Assembly (NCBI RefSeq): GCF_014805625.2
Contig: NW_023998491.1
Span: 776,363-840,362 of the forward strand
Source: Glossina fuscipes
Lineage: Eukaryota > Arthropoda > Insecta > Diptera > Glossinidae
DNA: 64,000 nucleotides
Reading direction: 5' to 3'
In this document: piece by piece, positions 22,606 to 35,249 of the stretch
Layout of the letters: each line of letters begins with the position of its first letter
How positions within the stretch are numbered: position 1 is the first letter of the stretch
Notes under the pieces: model-generated
Database searches by the model: none
What the model was told of the DNA's origin: nothing
The model's input: the letters and a program-made list of their open reading frames with translations, nothing else
Position numbers and translations under genes: made by a program

Positions 22606-23931
22606 ACTAGTCACTGTCTTGATTAATCTTTGAAATAAATGCGAGTTAATTGATTATAAACTAAACCATAAATAGTAGTCATAAACGAGAGACACTAAGG
22701 TTTTTGAAAAATCAGTTCTCATTCGAAAGTATTTCAAAGCCCCTTGCACAAGTGTTCCAAAACATTTCCAAAAAACATTGTCACCCGTTTATCAAACCGT
22801 TCCAGGGGTGGGACTGCTTTTGTGCGTCAGGTAGAAACCGCAAAAAAAAAAAACTTCATAAATAGCTATGAAAAATGGTTTTTCATAGCGTATTAAAGAA
22901 GCACCCCGTTATGCCTTGGGGAGGAGAAGGAATGTATAAAAAAAAGTTTCTTAGAAAATATGTCTTCGCTTTACGAAATAGTGAGGTCGAATGTATCTTC
23001 CATCAAACAAAATTAATGATTAAATTACACAAGGAAACGTTTTCGAAAAGATCATTTCAATATGCTTCCTCTCTCTTTCCCTCTCTCTCTCTTTTCTTCT
23101 CTATCTGTATACATATTCATTCACCTCATAAAAAAAGTTCTAGAAAACAAATCGCTTAAAAAGGAAATAAATCGCATAAAATAGAGCGCTCAAGTGAGCG
23201 CACATAGAATAATACCGCACAAGAACAGGGTCAACCGCACTTTTATAAAGTGTAATAAATATGAATTTTGCCGAATTCTAGATCCCTATCTGCTACAGAC
23301 TACAATCGTTAAATACAAAGCTTCAATAAGTTTATCATTCCGCTTAAAGTCAAGTTAAAGATCATGATTAATAAGCGTAACAAAAGGAAGTAAGAAAATT
23401 AAATCAAGAGATGAAATGTTGCTCGGTACATGCCATCTCAAATTCATCGACTGTAATTTCAAAAAAAGTGATTTAATAAACGTAAATGTTGGCCGACTTG
23501 ATCTATTTTTATACTAATTTTTATCCCCTATAGAGTTTTAATTTCAGTGTATCGTGTGTTATAAGTGGATTGGTGCAAAGGAATCAAGGTAATATAATCC
23601 GCATTTTTGAATGTTTTGCGTCAATCTATATACCGAGCTCCAGGTATCTCCTATAACTTGGACAATTATCGTCGACGAAGCTGTGTATATGGCTGTGTAA
23701 TGAGTTTTGCAACAATTGATAACAAACGCGCAGGCGGAGGTGCTTAAATCTACTCAGAATCTTACCCTGGGTTCTCGAAATCGTATTTCTGGATGTTGAA
23801 AAAATAAATCAATTCATACATGTGTTGATGTTAGAGAGTGAAAAGACCCACTTCCTTTTCGGAATCCGACATTTTTCATATTATCAAAAAATATTCATCA
23901 TCGGCTTTCGCATTCCTACAATTTTTCAATA

Positions 23932-24705
23932 TTTTTATACCTATCAACGAAAAATGAGAGGTATATTCATTTTGTCAAAACGTTTGCAACGCCCAGAAAG
24001 AAACATCAGAGATCCCACAAAGTATGTATACTCGTGATCAGCATCGAATTCTAAATCGATTTAGTCATGTCCGTCCGTCTGTCTGTCCGTGTAATGTTTG
24101 TTGTAAACATTGTCCTGGCCGCAAAAATGAAGCTACAAATTTGCCAGAAACATTGGAAGTTCTTGCACGCAAATTGGTATTGAAAACGGTCGAAGGACAC
24201 ACCCACAGCCCAAGCGAACTAGTTATTAGAAATTGGTTTTTTGCTCATTGCTCATAAACTATAGCAGATAAATGTACAACAGTTTGAACATATATTGTAT
24301 GGGTGATGTTGTATTAGCTATATAAAAATGGAAATAATTGGCCACGCCTATCCAATGTATATAGTGTATAAAAAGGTCATTTTGTTTCAAGTTTCAGTGC
24401 AGAAAAATTTCCGTAAAGTATATAAATTCTTGGCCTACACATGTCCGTCTGGCTGTCTGTGCAACTATGCAGTATGTGCGGTAAACATTTTCCCGTTGAA
24501 ATCGCTTACAAATTTGCAAAAAAAAAAAAATTGAAAGTGACCTAAACTTTCCCAAAGATACGCCTATGACACAAAAACTTTAATTTTGAAAATAGGAGAC
24601 ATCAGTCGCGCCCACTTTGAGATCTTTTACTTTCTTTGCGTTATCTAGGACAACAGTGATGGGTATAAGAGATTCGGTTACGACCAAATACCATTTTCTT
24701 ATTAA
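23932..24705 (+). mobile_element. Hairpin-ended dispersed repeat, copy B
   Basis: Left end TTTTTATACCTATCAAC, right inverted match CAGTGATGGGTATAAG at 24654-24669, then the hairpin TTCGGT...GACCAA and an ATTTTCTTATT tail. Internal TGTCCGTCTGTCTG landmarks occur near each end. No coding capacity. Confidence 0.65.
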
Positions 24706-25449
24706 TACAATTTCAATTTTTAAGCGCCAAACAAACAAACATAGTTGAATCGACCAGAGTCTATCTAATCTACTCTAATCTATTAATTTTCAAATAATTT
24801 GCCTCTCTAATAACACGCATTAGTTATAAAAAGTGTGACTAGCTGTGAATAGCTTTCAGTTAATCGACAGTTGGTTTCTCTTTGAGCGAGTACATGTTTA
24901 GATTATTAAAGCGCATTAAAAAAAAACTCACCATTCCTTTAATAACATTTGGAATTAAATACTTCCTTATCGCCCTTATTGAGCTCATTTTCCAGTTTAT
25001 CTTCAATTTCTCTTATATTAAACGATATTAACTGTATAAATCAATTGTATTAGTATTAGACAAACCGAAGGGCGAGATAGAGATGAGAACAATCGGCAGT
25101 AAACAGTAACAGGCATAGTTCCTCTCTCTATAATAAAAGTGAACTATTATAGCATAACGTTATGACAATAAGTGAAAACAATGAGCTCTGATTATGCAGA
25201 AGCATAGAAAACATAGTTAAATAAAGATGAAAGGAGTTCAAAAGTCTGCTTTGTGCATGTGTTTATGATATTTACTCAACCATTTGTTGCACCAGAAAAT
25301 CAAGTAATGAACGTGCAAGTCAAAGTTTAGTGCAAAAACAGATTCAAACAGTGAAGACAGTGAAGAAATTGGAAAATTTGTTAATCTTAGGATTAGTATA
25401 AAACAAGAATTAAAACAGAGGCAAAAATTTTAGATTCGATGATAAAATC

Positions 25450-28400
25450 ATGGAGAACGCAGTTAATAGTAGAATTAAAAAAGATTGCTTAGGAAATGAA
25501 ATAGATAGGGGTAAGCAAGCTGAAATGAAATTAAAAAGAAAAATTATATATATTTATCGGTTTCTTTTTTTTTTTTTTTTTTTTCTTCAGGATATAATAA
25601 TGCACTTAATAATGATCAAACAATGGACGTTGTGCGTCATAAATTGGAGCTATTTCAAGCAATTATTTTAAAAGATGTACAAAAACATGTTAAGAATTGC
25701 TTAGACGAGGTCATGCAAGAACTTCGACAACAACATGTGCAAAGTCAGGAGTTTGCCAATTTTGCCCAAGCAGAACATCAACAGAAAACCGGTATTTGGA
25801 CAAATCGCCAGATGGGAACAATAGCAGCAGCAACCACTAACACTAGTAAAGAAAATCCAGTAGTTGATCATAACAACAAAGACAAACAACATATACAAGA
25901 GACAATAAACAATGTCGGCAAAACAATACGTCATTTACCTGATAAGATATTTACGACACGTGAATCATATTTAACTGCTTTGCTGAAGGTTGACCATATG
26001 AAAACGATTTATCATATATTTTACGCAATATTTACAGTTTTTCTCTTGAATACCATAGTGCAGGATTATTTGGCGAAGGGCAGGTTAGTAAACAAAATAA
26101 GAAAATTATATTCGGCAGATGCCGACTTTTGCATACCCACCACCAACTAAACGCTTGGTTCACTTAGCAAGAAATTGGGTTTCTTTCGAAACGTTCACCA
26201 TAATTAAATTATAACTAATACACTTTATCGCATTCTCCTCTCCAACTCCTCTCATTTGATATCTATAACGAAGAAAACATTTATTCACTAAGTCGTGGCG
26301 CCTATTACAACTAATTTAGAATGAACATAATTAGCTTCTCGCATGTGATGCCCATATCAACGGTATTGTAATGAAAAAACTAGTTCACTACGTCCTGACG
26401 TCCGAGATATTTTATTTGGAACTAACACACTTATTTGTTCGCATTCTACTCTCCAACTCCTTTTATTTGACACCCCTATCGCTAGTATTATTAAGAAAAA
26501 AATTAATCCACCTGGTCGTAGTGGACTTAACCCAGTTTTAGGCAGATAATATGTCTTGTTCGCCTTATGATAAATCGGGATAAAGCCTAGAAAAGGTGAA
26601 AAAAATAAAATTTCATCACTTGTTACTTTATGTGGGCGTGGCGGATGTTTTCCATTTGTGGACGTAACGAGTAGAGTGGCTCGTAAAGTGGATCTGAAAA
26701 ATATTAGTCTTCTAACTTTTATAATTTTCGTGTAATGAGCAAAAAACCATAAATTTTTATTTAGAAAAGCGCTTCACGCTTCACTGCGGACTTATGCTCT
26801 CATCAAATTGACCAATTTGTAATACCAACCTGCGTGCAAAGTCTTCCAATATTTCTGCCGAATTTAAAGTTGATCGCCTTATTTTAACGAGAGGAGAGTG
26901 TCAACAACACACACCATACTTACGGATAGACTTGTCTTAATCAATTCAGAATTTCATGCTGGTCATATATAGATATTTTTCAGAGTCTCTGAAACTTCCT
27001 TTTTAGTGTTACATATATTATGAAAAAAAAAAAAACAAAGCACACAAAAAAAAATGATTATACCCCCAAGCTTCAATGCCTTCTCTATCAAGCCAAAATG
27101 TTAAGAGTCATTAACCGCTATCCGATGACTTGAAAATTTAAACAATGAAACATTCGTAATTGATAACGGACGCGAAAGTACATTTTTGGTAAACACTTCA
27201 GTGGTGGGTATAAAAACCACTTTCTGAGAGTTAGAGTAAGAAAGCAGTTTTTACTTCATCTTTATGCATTTTTTAGTTTCAAAATCGGTTCGGATACTTT
27301 TCGTACATCGTTCGCCAAGATTCAATATGTGCTATTGGTGTGGCTGCTGCAGCATGTATTTGTTTTTGGAATTTACTATGCTTGCCGTTTGTGGGCTTCG
27401 TGGAGGGAGATATTACAACCGCAAAGTAAATATCTCTATAGAGAGCCTGTAGATAATTGATTTATTCGTTTATATTATATCCTTTTTCAGGCTTTACCGG
27501 TAAGCTGTGGTCTTGCGCCTGTCTAACCCTGTACGCGCTAAGTCAATTTTCATTTTTAATTATCGCTTGTTTTCTAAATTTTAAACTGGATTTACCTTTT
27601 GCATCGGGAATTGTCTTGCAATTGGAAACGATACGTCTGCTAATGAAAATGCACGCGTTTGTGCGCACTAATATTCCGCGCGTACTCCACGGCAAAGTCA
27701 AGACGGACGATCAGTTAACACAACATGCCATAGCCATAGCTTTCCCATCCTTTAGTTGGTACTTGTATTTTCTGTTTGCTCCCACTCTAGTCTATCGCGA
27801 TTTTTATCCTCGTTCGTCGCGCATTCGATGGAAATTTGCTTTGTCCCGTTTCATGGAAGTTGTCGCAATAGCTTTCCTATACAGTTACATTTGTGAATGC
27901 TACATTGTACCCAACTTTAGTGATTTCGGTAAACATTCTTTCAACATTTCATTTATAACGGTTAAGTTATTTGCTTCACTTATGCCTTTCACGATGATCC
28001 TCTTAACCGGCTTCTATATGATCTTACATGCTTGGCATAATTTCACTGCTGAATTGTTACGCTTTGGCGATCGAATGTTTTACAAGGATTGGTGGACTGC
28101 TTCCAATTACGATACCTATTATCGCAAATGGAACGTAATAGTCCATGATTGGCTATACGAATATATCTATAAAGACTTTTACATCTATGTATTTAAGGGT
28201 TCGAAATTTTTATCATCACTCGTCGTTTTTTGGATATCAGCTCTATTTCATGATATACCGTTATGTTTCAGTTTGCATTTATTCTTTCCCGCCATATGCA
28301 TATTCTTGGGCCTACTTGGAGTACTTTTAGTATTCATTACTCGTTTAGCACCGAAGAATTTCGGTAATTTTGCTTTATGGTTTAGCTTAATAGTGGGTAA

Positions 28401-28527
28401 TGGAGCACTAGTTGCCGCCTATTGCACAGAATATTACGCCCGATTTAATTGCCCAAAATTGATTGAAAATTGGTGGAATCATTTACTTCCTCATATGTGG
28501 TATTGTTATCATAATAATAATATTTGA
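25450..28527 (+). CDS. Soat: Sterol O-acyltransferase (ACAT/SOAT, MBOAT family)
   Basis: Exons 25450-25510, 25591-26083, 27277-27425 and 27491-28527 join to 579 residues. The start ATGGAGAAC has a good context and stops lie upstream in frame. The N-terminal third is polar and cytosolic; the rest has many hydrophobic segments. Key motifs are FYKDWWT at residues 431-437, then HDWLYEYIYKDF, and the catalytic MBOAT histidine in SALFHDIP (His488). The C-terminus, TEYYARFNCP then W-rich, matches ACAT rather than DGAT1. The enzyme sits in the ER membrane and esterifies sterols with long-chain acyl-CoA for lipid droplet storage. The last residue of the FYxDWWN signature is Thr here instead of Asn. 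The second intron is almost filled by a dispersed repeat. AATAAA at 28567-28572 is a likely poly(A) signal. Confidence 0.94.
26095..27212 (-). mobile_element. Hairpin-ended dispersed repeat in the acyltransferase intron, copy G
   Basis: The left edge holds the tail and a hairpin, TTCGGCAGATGCCGA; the subterminal repeat GCATACCCACCACC starts at 26131. The inverted partner GTGGTGGGTATAAA is at 27201-27214. The copy starts about 12 bases after exon 2, so the intron may owe most of its length to the insertion. Confidence 0.6.
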
Positions 28528-28566
28528 AAGCTAACTATGGAGTAATGTCCGAAACACAATACGAAA

Positions 28567-28572
28567 AATAAA
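28567..28572 (+). terminator. Likely acyltransferase poly(A) signal
   Basis: AATAAA 40 bases downstream of the TGA stop. Confidence 0.55.
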
Positions 28573-29430
28573 TAATTTTAAGCAATTGTTTATTAAATTA
28601 AATTTAATTAATGAAGTTTGTAATAAAATTGTTAAATACTTTCTAAATTAAGAGAAATTAGTTTTTGTGAGTACAAGTTGAGTTTAAAGAACGATGTCAA
28701 GACATCTTTGTTAAGAATTACATCAAGAAGAAGAAGCATTTAAAACTTTAAGCAGAAATGAATGAATGTTAGCTTGATAACTTATTGTAATTTGGCTAAA
28801 AAAAAAGAGGTCTCCAATAGGAATAATAACCGATCAATCCCCGATCTATTACATCTTGAACGCATTATTGCGGTTTCAATTCCTAGGGTACAGTAAGTAC
28901 AACTAACACAGGAAAAAAATGAACAAGAAAAAGTGATATTAGATTTAGGCTCTGACTCGTTTACCAATTACCATCAGCAGAAATTCCATGCCCACGGTCA
29001 GACCTATCAATGTGCAGGTCTATTATCGTTAAAACCTAAAACCCACAGCTTCTTCTTGGGGATGGATGAACCTTTGACTCTGTTCAAGTGATTTTCGGAA
29101 TTGAAGCAAAGATTTTGTTTGGGAAAAATGTAAGATTCACCTTAATTTTGAAGACACGAGTTCAGGGAAAAAGAAAATTTATTAAGTTTTCTTGTAATCT
29201 TTATCGGTTTTACGGGCGGACATTGACTATTTTCGACCTCATGAAGAAGAAGAAACAAATTTGATCTTCTAGAATATGGGGCGTTCGACACATATATATT
29301 TCTAATAACTATTTGGCAAATGAGCTATGTGTCTCATAGATGTCAAGAACAGGTGCGAGTTTAACTCTACCACGGTATCTTTCCAAAATTGTATTAGTTA
29401 TAAGGTCTTCGCCTCTACGATAGGAAAGAA

Positions 29431-30092
29431 AAAAAGCAGAAACATTATATTCCGTCATGACCGAAACTTTTATACCCATCACTCTTATCCTAAAAAAGGC
29501 AAAAAAAAGAACAAAATTTTCATGCTCTTTAATATGAGGTGGACGCGGCTGATTTTTTCTACTTTCAAAATAAAAGTTTTTGTCGCATAGGCATGTGGGC
29601 GTCGCAGGCGTCTCCTTCAAGAAAGTTAAGTCACTTTTAAATTTTTTTGCAAATTTGTAGGCGATAATACTACACATTTATGCGGACAGACAGATGGACA
29701 GAGCAACAGACGAGCATGTTTAAATGCATTCCAAATTTGAAACTGGCGAAAAGTTTATATACTTTCCGGGGATTGTAAAGACTGTGTTTCTGCGCCTTAT
29801 CGAGATATTGAATAAAAATTAAATTTTTGTAAAATATATTATACTGGGTAGGCGCGGTCAATTTTCCTCATTTTTGTATAGGTGCTACACCAATCAATAG
29901 CTTGAGTTTTGCGACCAGGCAAGACTGACAGACATACGCACGGACATGCTTAAATTGATTTAGAGTTTAATGCTAATCAAGAATACATACATATATATAC
30001 TTTGCGAGACCTCTTAAGCATCCTTCTGGGCGTTGCAAACGTTTTGGCAAAATAAATATACGCCTTCCTCCTTCATTAATGGCTATAAAAAT
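29431..30092 (-). mobile_element. Hairpin-ended dispersed repeat, copy C
   Basis: Its left edge has the short palindromic hairpin TTCCGTCATGACCGAA and then the subterminal repeat TTTTATACCCATCAC at 29468. The right edge, ATGGCTATAAAA at about 30079, is the weaker inverted match. Non-coding. Confidence 0.6.
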
Positions 30093-30132
30093 AATGATAA
30101 TTTGAAAAAGGAAAACGATTCTTCTGTGAATC

Positions 30133-30160
30133 AATTCTATTCTATTCTATTCTATTCTAA
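30133..30160. repeat. ATTCT pentanucleotide microsatellite
   Basis: Five to six uninterrupted copies of TCTAT/ATTCT. Confidence 0.85.
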
Positions 30161-30513
30161 TTCTTGCCATAAGAGATAATCCTGTACAGTATATGTCAGA
30201 AAGCCGTTAACAGCTTTAAATTCATTTGTAAGCTAATTAAACAACATTATATTATTTTTTGTAACATTTTTAATGTAACATGTTGAATGAACTTTTAAAA
30301 TTCATCAACAATTCAGAACGTTCACGTTTCGTAGAACGTTTCCTTTAAACACTAGACAAATAAAATGCAATTAAAGTAGAATGAGATTTAAATAAATGCA
30401 TGAAATTTTTACTAAAACTAAATACATATAAATTGTGTCTGCTAGATATGCAAGCGAATGCGTGTGTGGGGGTTGCGTGTGCTTTAGTTGGTTTTTAATT
30501 TGTGCTTTGTTAT

Positions 30514-33041
30514 TTAAAAAAATCTTTTAAACTTGGAACAAATAAATACTGAAATACCAATAGCAATAGTAGTGTATTTGAAGTACCACTTAATTCGGGA
30601 ACGTTTACGTTCAGCTAAATACTCGTTATAGTCGATGTAAAGGGGATTTTTGTCAGGACTGAATGAAGCCAACTGTAAAGAGAATCGTAAGCATTTTTTT
30701 TTTATTATACAAGAGATGATAGTGAAAAGAAACTCACGTATGTAATTGTATTCCTTAGCGCCTTGATGGTCAATTGATAATCCTCCAAACGTCTTAACAT
30801 AATTTGTATATGCTCTTTTTCCACAGGTCCCAGAAGATTTTCTTCCAAATGACGTCTTACGAAGCGTAACGAAGAATTAATTATAATTAAACGTTTTAAA
30901 TGGTAGGCAGTGATCAATAAAACCTCGTAGAAGCTAAATAAATAAATAAATAAATATGTGTCCTTGAGTAACCTATTCACATATAAATCAGGAAATAATT
31001 GTTTTTTTTTTATTAGAAAACTACAGACTACTTGGCTAAAGTAAGCCACTAGAGTTATTTAACATGATGACGCTCCAGTGAGTGTTTCCAAAAAAGCACT
31101 TTTTCTTTTATTGTTTTATATTAGGTATTTGCAAAAATTTTGATCACTTTTCCACTTAAAAAAAAAGGCTTTTGTTTTGGAAAAGTGGAACAATATATAG
31201 TAATCAAAATAGTTTCCCTCATTTCCTACAATAATTTACAATAGTTTTGACAAAACGGCAATAACACGTCAAACGAACTTATATAGTTTCGGCAGCGATC
31301 TATCCACTGATGCGCTTTCGGACCTGCGTGTCATCCGGTCTGATCAACTGCAGTAATCAGAACACGTCATGTCTGGTGAGTATGCTAGGTACGGAAGAAC
31401 TTCACATTCAAACTACCATAGTATATGCTGGAGAACTCTTGCAACAAATGGCCAAAAAAATGGTCTTTCCAGTTAATATGTGGCGCCACTTTTAAACCAT
31501 TAAAACCAAAACCGACAATTGCCATATGATGGAGCACCATCACCATAAGTTTCTAAAAGCGTTTTGTCACTTTGACAACAAATTACTTCAAATAACAAAC
31601 GCAATAATTTTAAAAAGATCACAAATTCAATAGTGTTTACAAGAGTAAGAAATGGTTCATAAGGTGAATGCAACAACTGTACTGTGGGCGTACGAACGAT
31701 AGTAACGCTCAATAAACAAAATCAAATTGAAATTAATTAAAATTGTTGAAGGGAGACTAAATATAAATTAAATATTTGAAAACACATACTTATCCTTCGA
31801 AAACTTGTTAAGACGACTTAACGACTTTTTACGCCAATTATGCAGATGAAAACTATACATAAAGAAAAGATTTAATAAAATTTCATATTAAATCATTTTA
31901 CATTTAATTCTTTTATACTTACTCTAATAACCCTTTTAATATTTTCATGCGAGACAAAGGAAATTGAATCCCAAGTTTTTCCAAACCCTTATCATCAAGA
32001 CATAAAAATTTACTTAATGGCACACGTTCTTTGGCAAAATACTCTAAATATCTTTCCATATTAATTGACAACAATATTTTGTAGACTTCTTGAAAATATT
32101 CCGGACATTCGGATCTCAGAAATACGCGCGGTATGTAATCATGGTAAGTGCTGTAGGTTAGAAATTGTGTTGGCACTATATAGCCATCCTCTTTTTCTAT
32201 CGGGAAAAACTCTAATAAATCGTAAAAGCCGTGAAATTGAGCCACTTGCTTCGGTGTGTAACCTTTGCCGTTGGGCTTGTTGTAATTAACGCCGGCATCG
32301 ATCAAAATTTTAACAATTTCTCCATGATTATTTTCGACGGCATAAAAGATTGGCGTACATCCTCGATTATCCGTAGTGTCAAAGCTCACATCTTTAATCA
32401 TGATGCGCACTATATTAGTGTGGCCGTTTTTACATGCCAACATGAAAGGTGTCGTTCCACATTTATCAGAAACATTAATGACAGCTCCGTGTTGCAAAAG
32501 TAAATTACAGATTTTATCCACTACGAAGGACGATTTACTCTTGCAATCACACGCTTGCATCAGTGGTGTGATGGAATCAACTTGTTTATTAACATTGGCT
32601 TTCTTTTCTAACACCAAATATTCTACGATTTCGTAAAAGCCTTCCCTGCAGGCGTGCATTAAAAGCGTGTAGCCTCCTAAAGAGTAGAATTAAGTTTACT
32701 AAGGAAAACTTCATTCGACTTTGTTTAAAATTTTTTTCTTACCCTTTAGCGGACTGTTTACATCGAAGTTTAGTTTACTGATATTTTCTTTAACACTCAT
32801 AAGATCATCTCCATAAACGGCATTTCGCAGTTCTTCTTCTTCGTCCTTAATCGTAAAATATTGCTTTGGTCTTGAGGCTAACTGCAAAAAAATTGGCATA
32901 TGAATCTAACAACAACAGGGCACAGATGCATGCGCTATTTACTTCATCACCAAAATAGAAGCCATCATAATCATCATCGGAATCAGTGTCTGGTGGCCGA
33001 TACACAATATTATTAATATTTCTCGTAGCCATTTTCTTCAT
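30514..33041 (-). CDS. Gasz: Gasz (ASZ1): ankyrin-SAM-tail-anchor piRNA pathway protein
   Basis: Six minus-strand exons: 33041-32943, 32881-32743, 32676-31923, 31852-31790, 30933-30738 and 30672-30514. They make 469 residues, near the 460-475 of known GASZ proteins. Order: acidic N-terminus, ankyrin repeats over about residues 80-240 (GGYTLLMHACREG, TTPFMLACKNGHTNIV, CTPIFYAVENNHGEIV), a SAM domain at about 268-335 (KLGIQFPLSRMKILKGLL), a basic helical segment, and one C-terminal membrane segment at about 446-463 with a basic tip (SKFKRFF). In flies and mice GASZ is anchored in the outer mitochondrial membrane and recruits primary piRNA factors to nuage. A second Met three codons in (33032) has the better start context and may be used. 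Assignment rests on domain order and length, which fit well. Confidence 0.9.
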
Positions 33042-33747
33042 TATAAAATTCTGGCTAATTTGCTTGTTATGTGCGTTAAGAGCGCTAAGAGTCGGTAAAT
33101 GAAGAATATATTGGAAATTTGTTTTTGTTTTGCAATATTGGGCAACGCTAAGAATTCAAATGAGAATCAGAGTCGGCAAATGGATACTAGAGATGGTAAA
33201 AAACAGGAGTACAGCGAATTTTAGTTATTAATTTAATATGTATAGAATACAGTTATTAACTTTGCCTTTTTGAGATAAGAAGACGTAAAAAATAAATAAA
33301 TACCAAAGATATATATATATATATATATATATACAAAAGAAATTGTTATTCTTTTTAATGGTTTTAATGGTTTCCTGATTTTTCCTTGATTTGGTCGCTT
33401 TGTTTTCATGTGTTTAGTGTTTTGGAAAATATGCGAACTGAACTTATTTAATTTTACAAGTTAGCCTAAAAATAGACCGCCATTTTTTTTTTTATTATCA
33501 AATTAAACAAAACAGTAACTAAATTTTCTGCTACTTTACAGGGCGAACTTTATACTTAGGCATATATCAACAGAGTCGAGATCCAAGTCAGAACCAATAC
33601 TTTTATAGATGGCGCGTAAGGCCTATAGATAGCAAAATCGTGGACAACAGTCCTCCCACCAAATTTAGCCAGCCAACCACCATACCCATTCATTGCTAGT
33701 AAAACGGAAGCTTATTAATGGTAGCTTTTAATTTTAAAAGATGTTAC
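33042..33747. other. Region between Gasz and the GST relic
   Basis: The Gasz upstream region. It has a TA microsatellite (33309-33334) and no recognisable exon. The expected third exon of a theta GST (a C-terminal helical domain) is not found here. Confidence 0.5.
33309..33334. repeat. AT dinucleotide microsatellite
   Basis: Thirteen AT units, uninterrupted. Confidence 0.95.
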
Positions 33748-34021
33748 CTTAATATTGTTACCGATTCAAATAAAGGAAAATCATTGTCAACTATGGCAGG
33801 CACTTTTTGAAAGCGATTAACTTTTTTGTATGCTTCAGTATACTGCACTTTTTGAAAACGATTAACTCTTTTGTATGCTTCAGTATACTGCTCCACTGAA
33901 AAATGGGAAATGAATTAATAAGGATGGCATAGGCGTTAATAAGTTTATTTACTTTTTCTCAGAGCCGCGGGGCAATCTTCAAATTGGGTTTTACCCATTT
34001 CCCCAATTTGTTCCAAATTCT
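33748..34021 (-). pseudogene. Broken theta-class glutathione S-transferase (GstT-like)
   Basis: Two exon-like pieces with correct splice signals. 34021-33953 encodes GKTQFEDCPAALRK. 33895-33748 encodes EQYTEAYKRVNRFQK twice in near-copy, then VPAIVDNDFPLFESVTILR. These match the thioredoxin-fold half of fly theta GSTs (EDCP-ALRK, then VNRFQKVPAIVD, then ES-AI-R). The second piece has an in-frame 45-bp tandem duplication, which would insert 15 residues into the glutathione-binding domain. Upstream of GKTQ the family-like residues (RIWNKLGK) are in another frame, so a frameshift is present. No first exon and no C-terminal domain exons are found. I call it a pseudogene; an unusual functional gene is unlikely. 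Theta GSTs conjugate glutathione in detoxification. Confidence 0.75.
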
Positions 34022-34030
34022 CTGATAATC

Positions 34031-34114
34031 AATAAAAAACATCTGTTGAAATTCTATATAAACAAACAAACAAATAAAAAACATCTGTTGAAATTCTATA
34101 CAAACAAACAAACA
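34031..34114. repeat. Tandem pair of 42-bp units
   Basis: ACATCTGTTGAAATTCTATA occurs at 34039 and, with one base changed, at 34081, each followed by CAAACAAACAAAC. It directly abuts the GST relic, which carries its own 45-bp duplication. Confidence 0.9.
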
Positions 34115-35249
34115 ATTTGGCAATTTAACAGCAAAAACAATAGTAGTAGTAATACTTTATGTCAATTGTAAAGCCGTCGGCAAAAGTCCCCCAATTTTAT
34201 ATTTTTTATGCCAGTTGCATAGAAGTAAAGCGTGCCAGTTGCAGAATTATAGAAATCATGTGGTCAGGATTACATAATTGACGTTATATAGTAATAGTAA
34301 TAATGATAATAATAATAATAGGATCCCTTTAATAAAATAAAAAAAAAATAATTGAATTATTCCGTAGTTTATAGTTATAGTAAAAATTTTATTGGAAAAA
34401 GTTTTTTTTTTAAACGAAATTATTAAAATAAATGCAGTGGGTTGAAGGTCCAGTTTAAGAGAATAAAAACATCCCAAATAGATACATTGCTTTTTCAATT
34501 TCGACCGTTATTATTAAATTACTCATTTTCTTTGTCCTATCATTATTTTCGCCAAGCCCTACAAGTGATCCTAACAAATTCAAAGCAAATACTATAGTCT
34601 AAATTTACAGCGATAGTTTTTGCAAATGAGGCAACACTGTCAACTTTATTATGGAAAACGGAATAGGCAACGCTTTTCCAAAATGCTCAGATGTTTCTCA
34701 AATATCAGATACAATCGACTGACTTCAAAAAAATAATACTTAAGAAAAATACCTAATTTAAATATAAAATCCAAGTGCTTAGAAAATGTTGCGTCATTTA
34801 ATAGTAAGTAGTAGTTGATTGCTCTTTTTTTAATGAAAGTGTATTGCATAACTTGGAACCCATTTTCAAGTTACTAAAATAAATAGCGGGTCCGTTACAA
34901 TGCCGAGGATCGGTTTTTGTCACGCTGGGAAGGATCATCCGTTTTAGTTCCGTTTTACAAATTTGCCCTTTTTATGATTTTGTTGGTGCGTTCGCGTGTT
35001 TAGGAATTGCTTGCGCCTATTTGTTTGGTTTTGGCTTAAAATGATTTTTCTTTGTAAAAACTTAGGTCAAAATTATTGATTTTGTGAAAAAATTTTTTGA
35101 AACACTTAAAAACATTTCAATTTAGAAAAATTGTGTATGAAATTGGAAAATTTCCATAAAAGAATTTTTAACTACGCTATTTGTCTTTTTCTCCATCTAT
35201 CAATATAAACAAAAATAAAAATCACTTTTTTTGTCTCTTCCCTTTATAG
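34115..35249. other. Upstream region of Sdhaf2
   Basis: Should contain the Sdhaf2 promoter and first exon. A candidate start is ATG at 34974 (MILLVRSR, then a weak GTTTAG donor), which stays in phase with the 35250 exon. Nothing else recognisable. Confidence 0.35.

Larger units (their letters stand above)
19713..25449. other. Intergenic region with repeats
   Basis: No supported gene. It contains the Rer1 3' UTR, poly-A/T tracts and TA microsatellites (20296-20310, 20478-20508), and two dispersed repeat copies annotated separately. Open frames of 60-94 codons here do not look like proteins. Confidence 0.6.
28573..30513. other. Intergenic region
   Basis: No gene seen. It holds one dispersed repeat copy (29431-30092) and an ATTCT pentanucleotide microsatellite (about 30133-30160). 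Confidence 0.6.

Noticed and set aside
31310..31495. Plus-strand 61-codon frame inside a Gasz intron
   Set aside because: Unrecognised and isolated; possibly transposon debris, but nothing supports a call.
35041..35066. ATG with MIFLCKNL as the Sdhaf2 start
   Set aside because: Its donor leaves a phase-1 join, out of frame with the exon at 35250.
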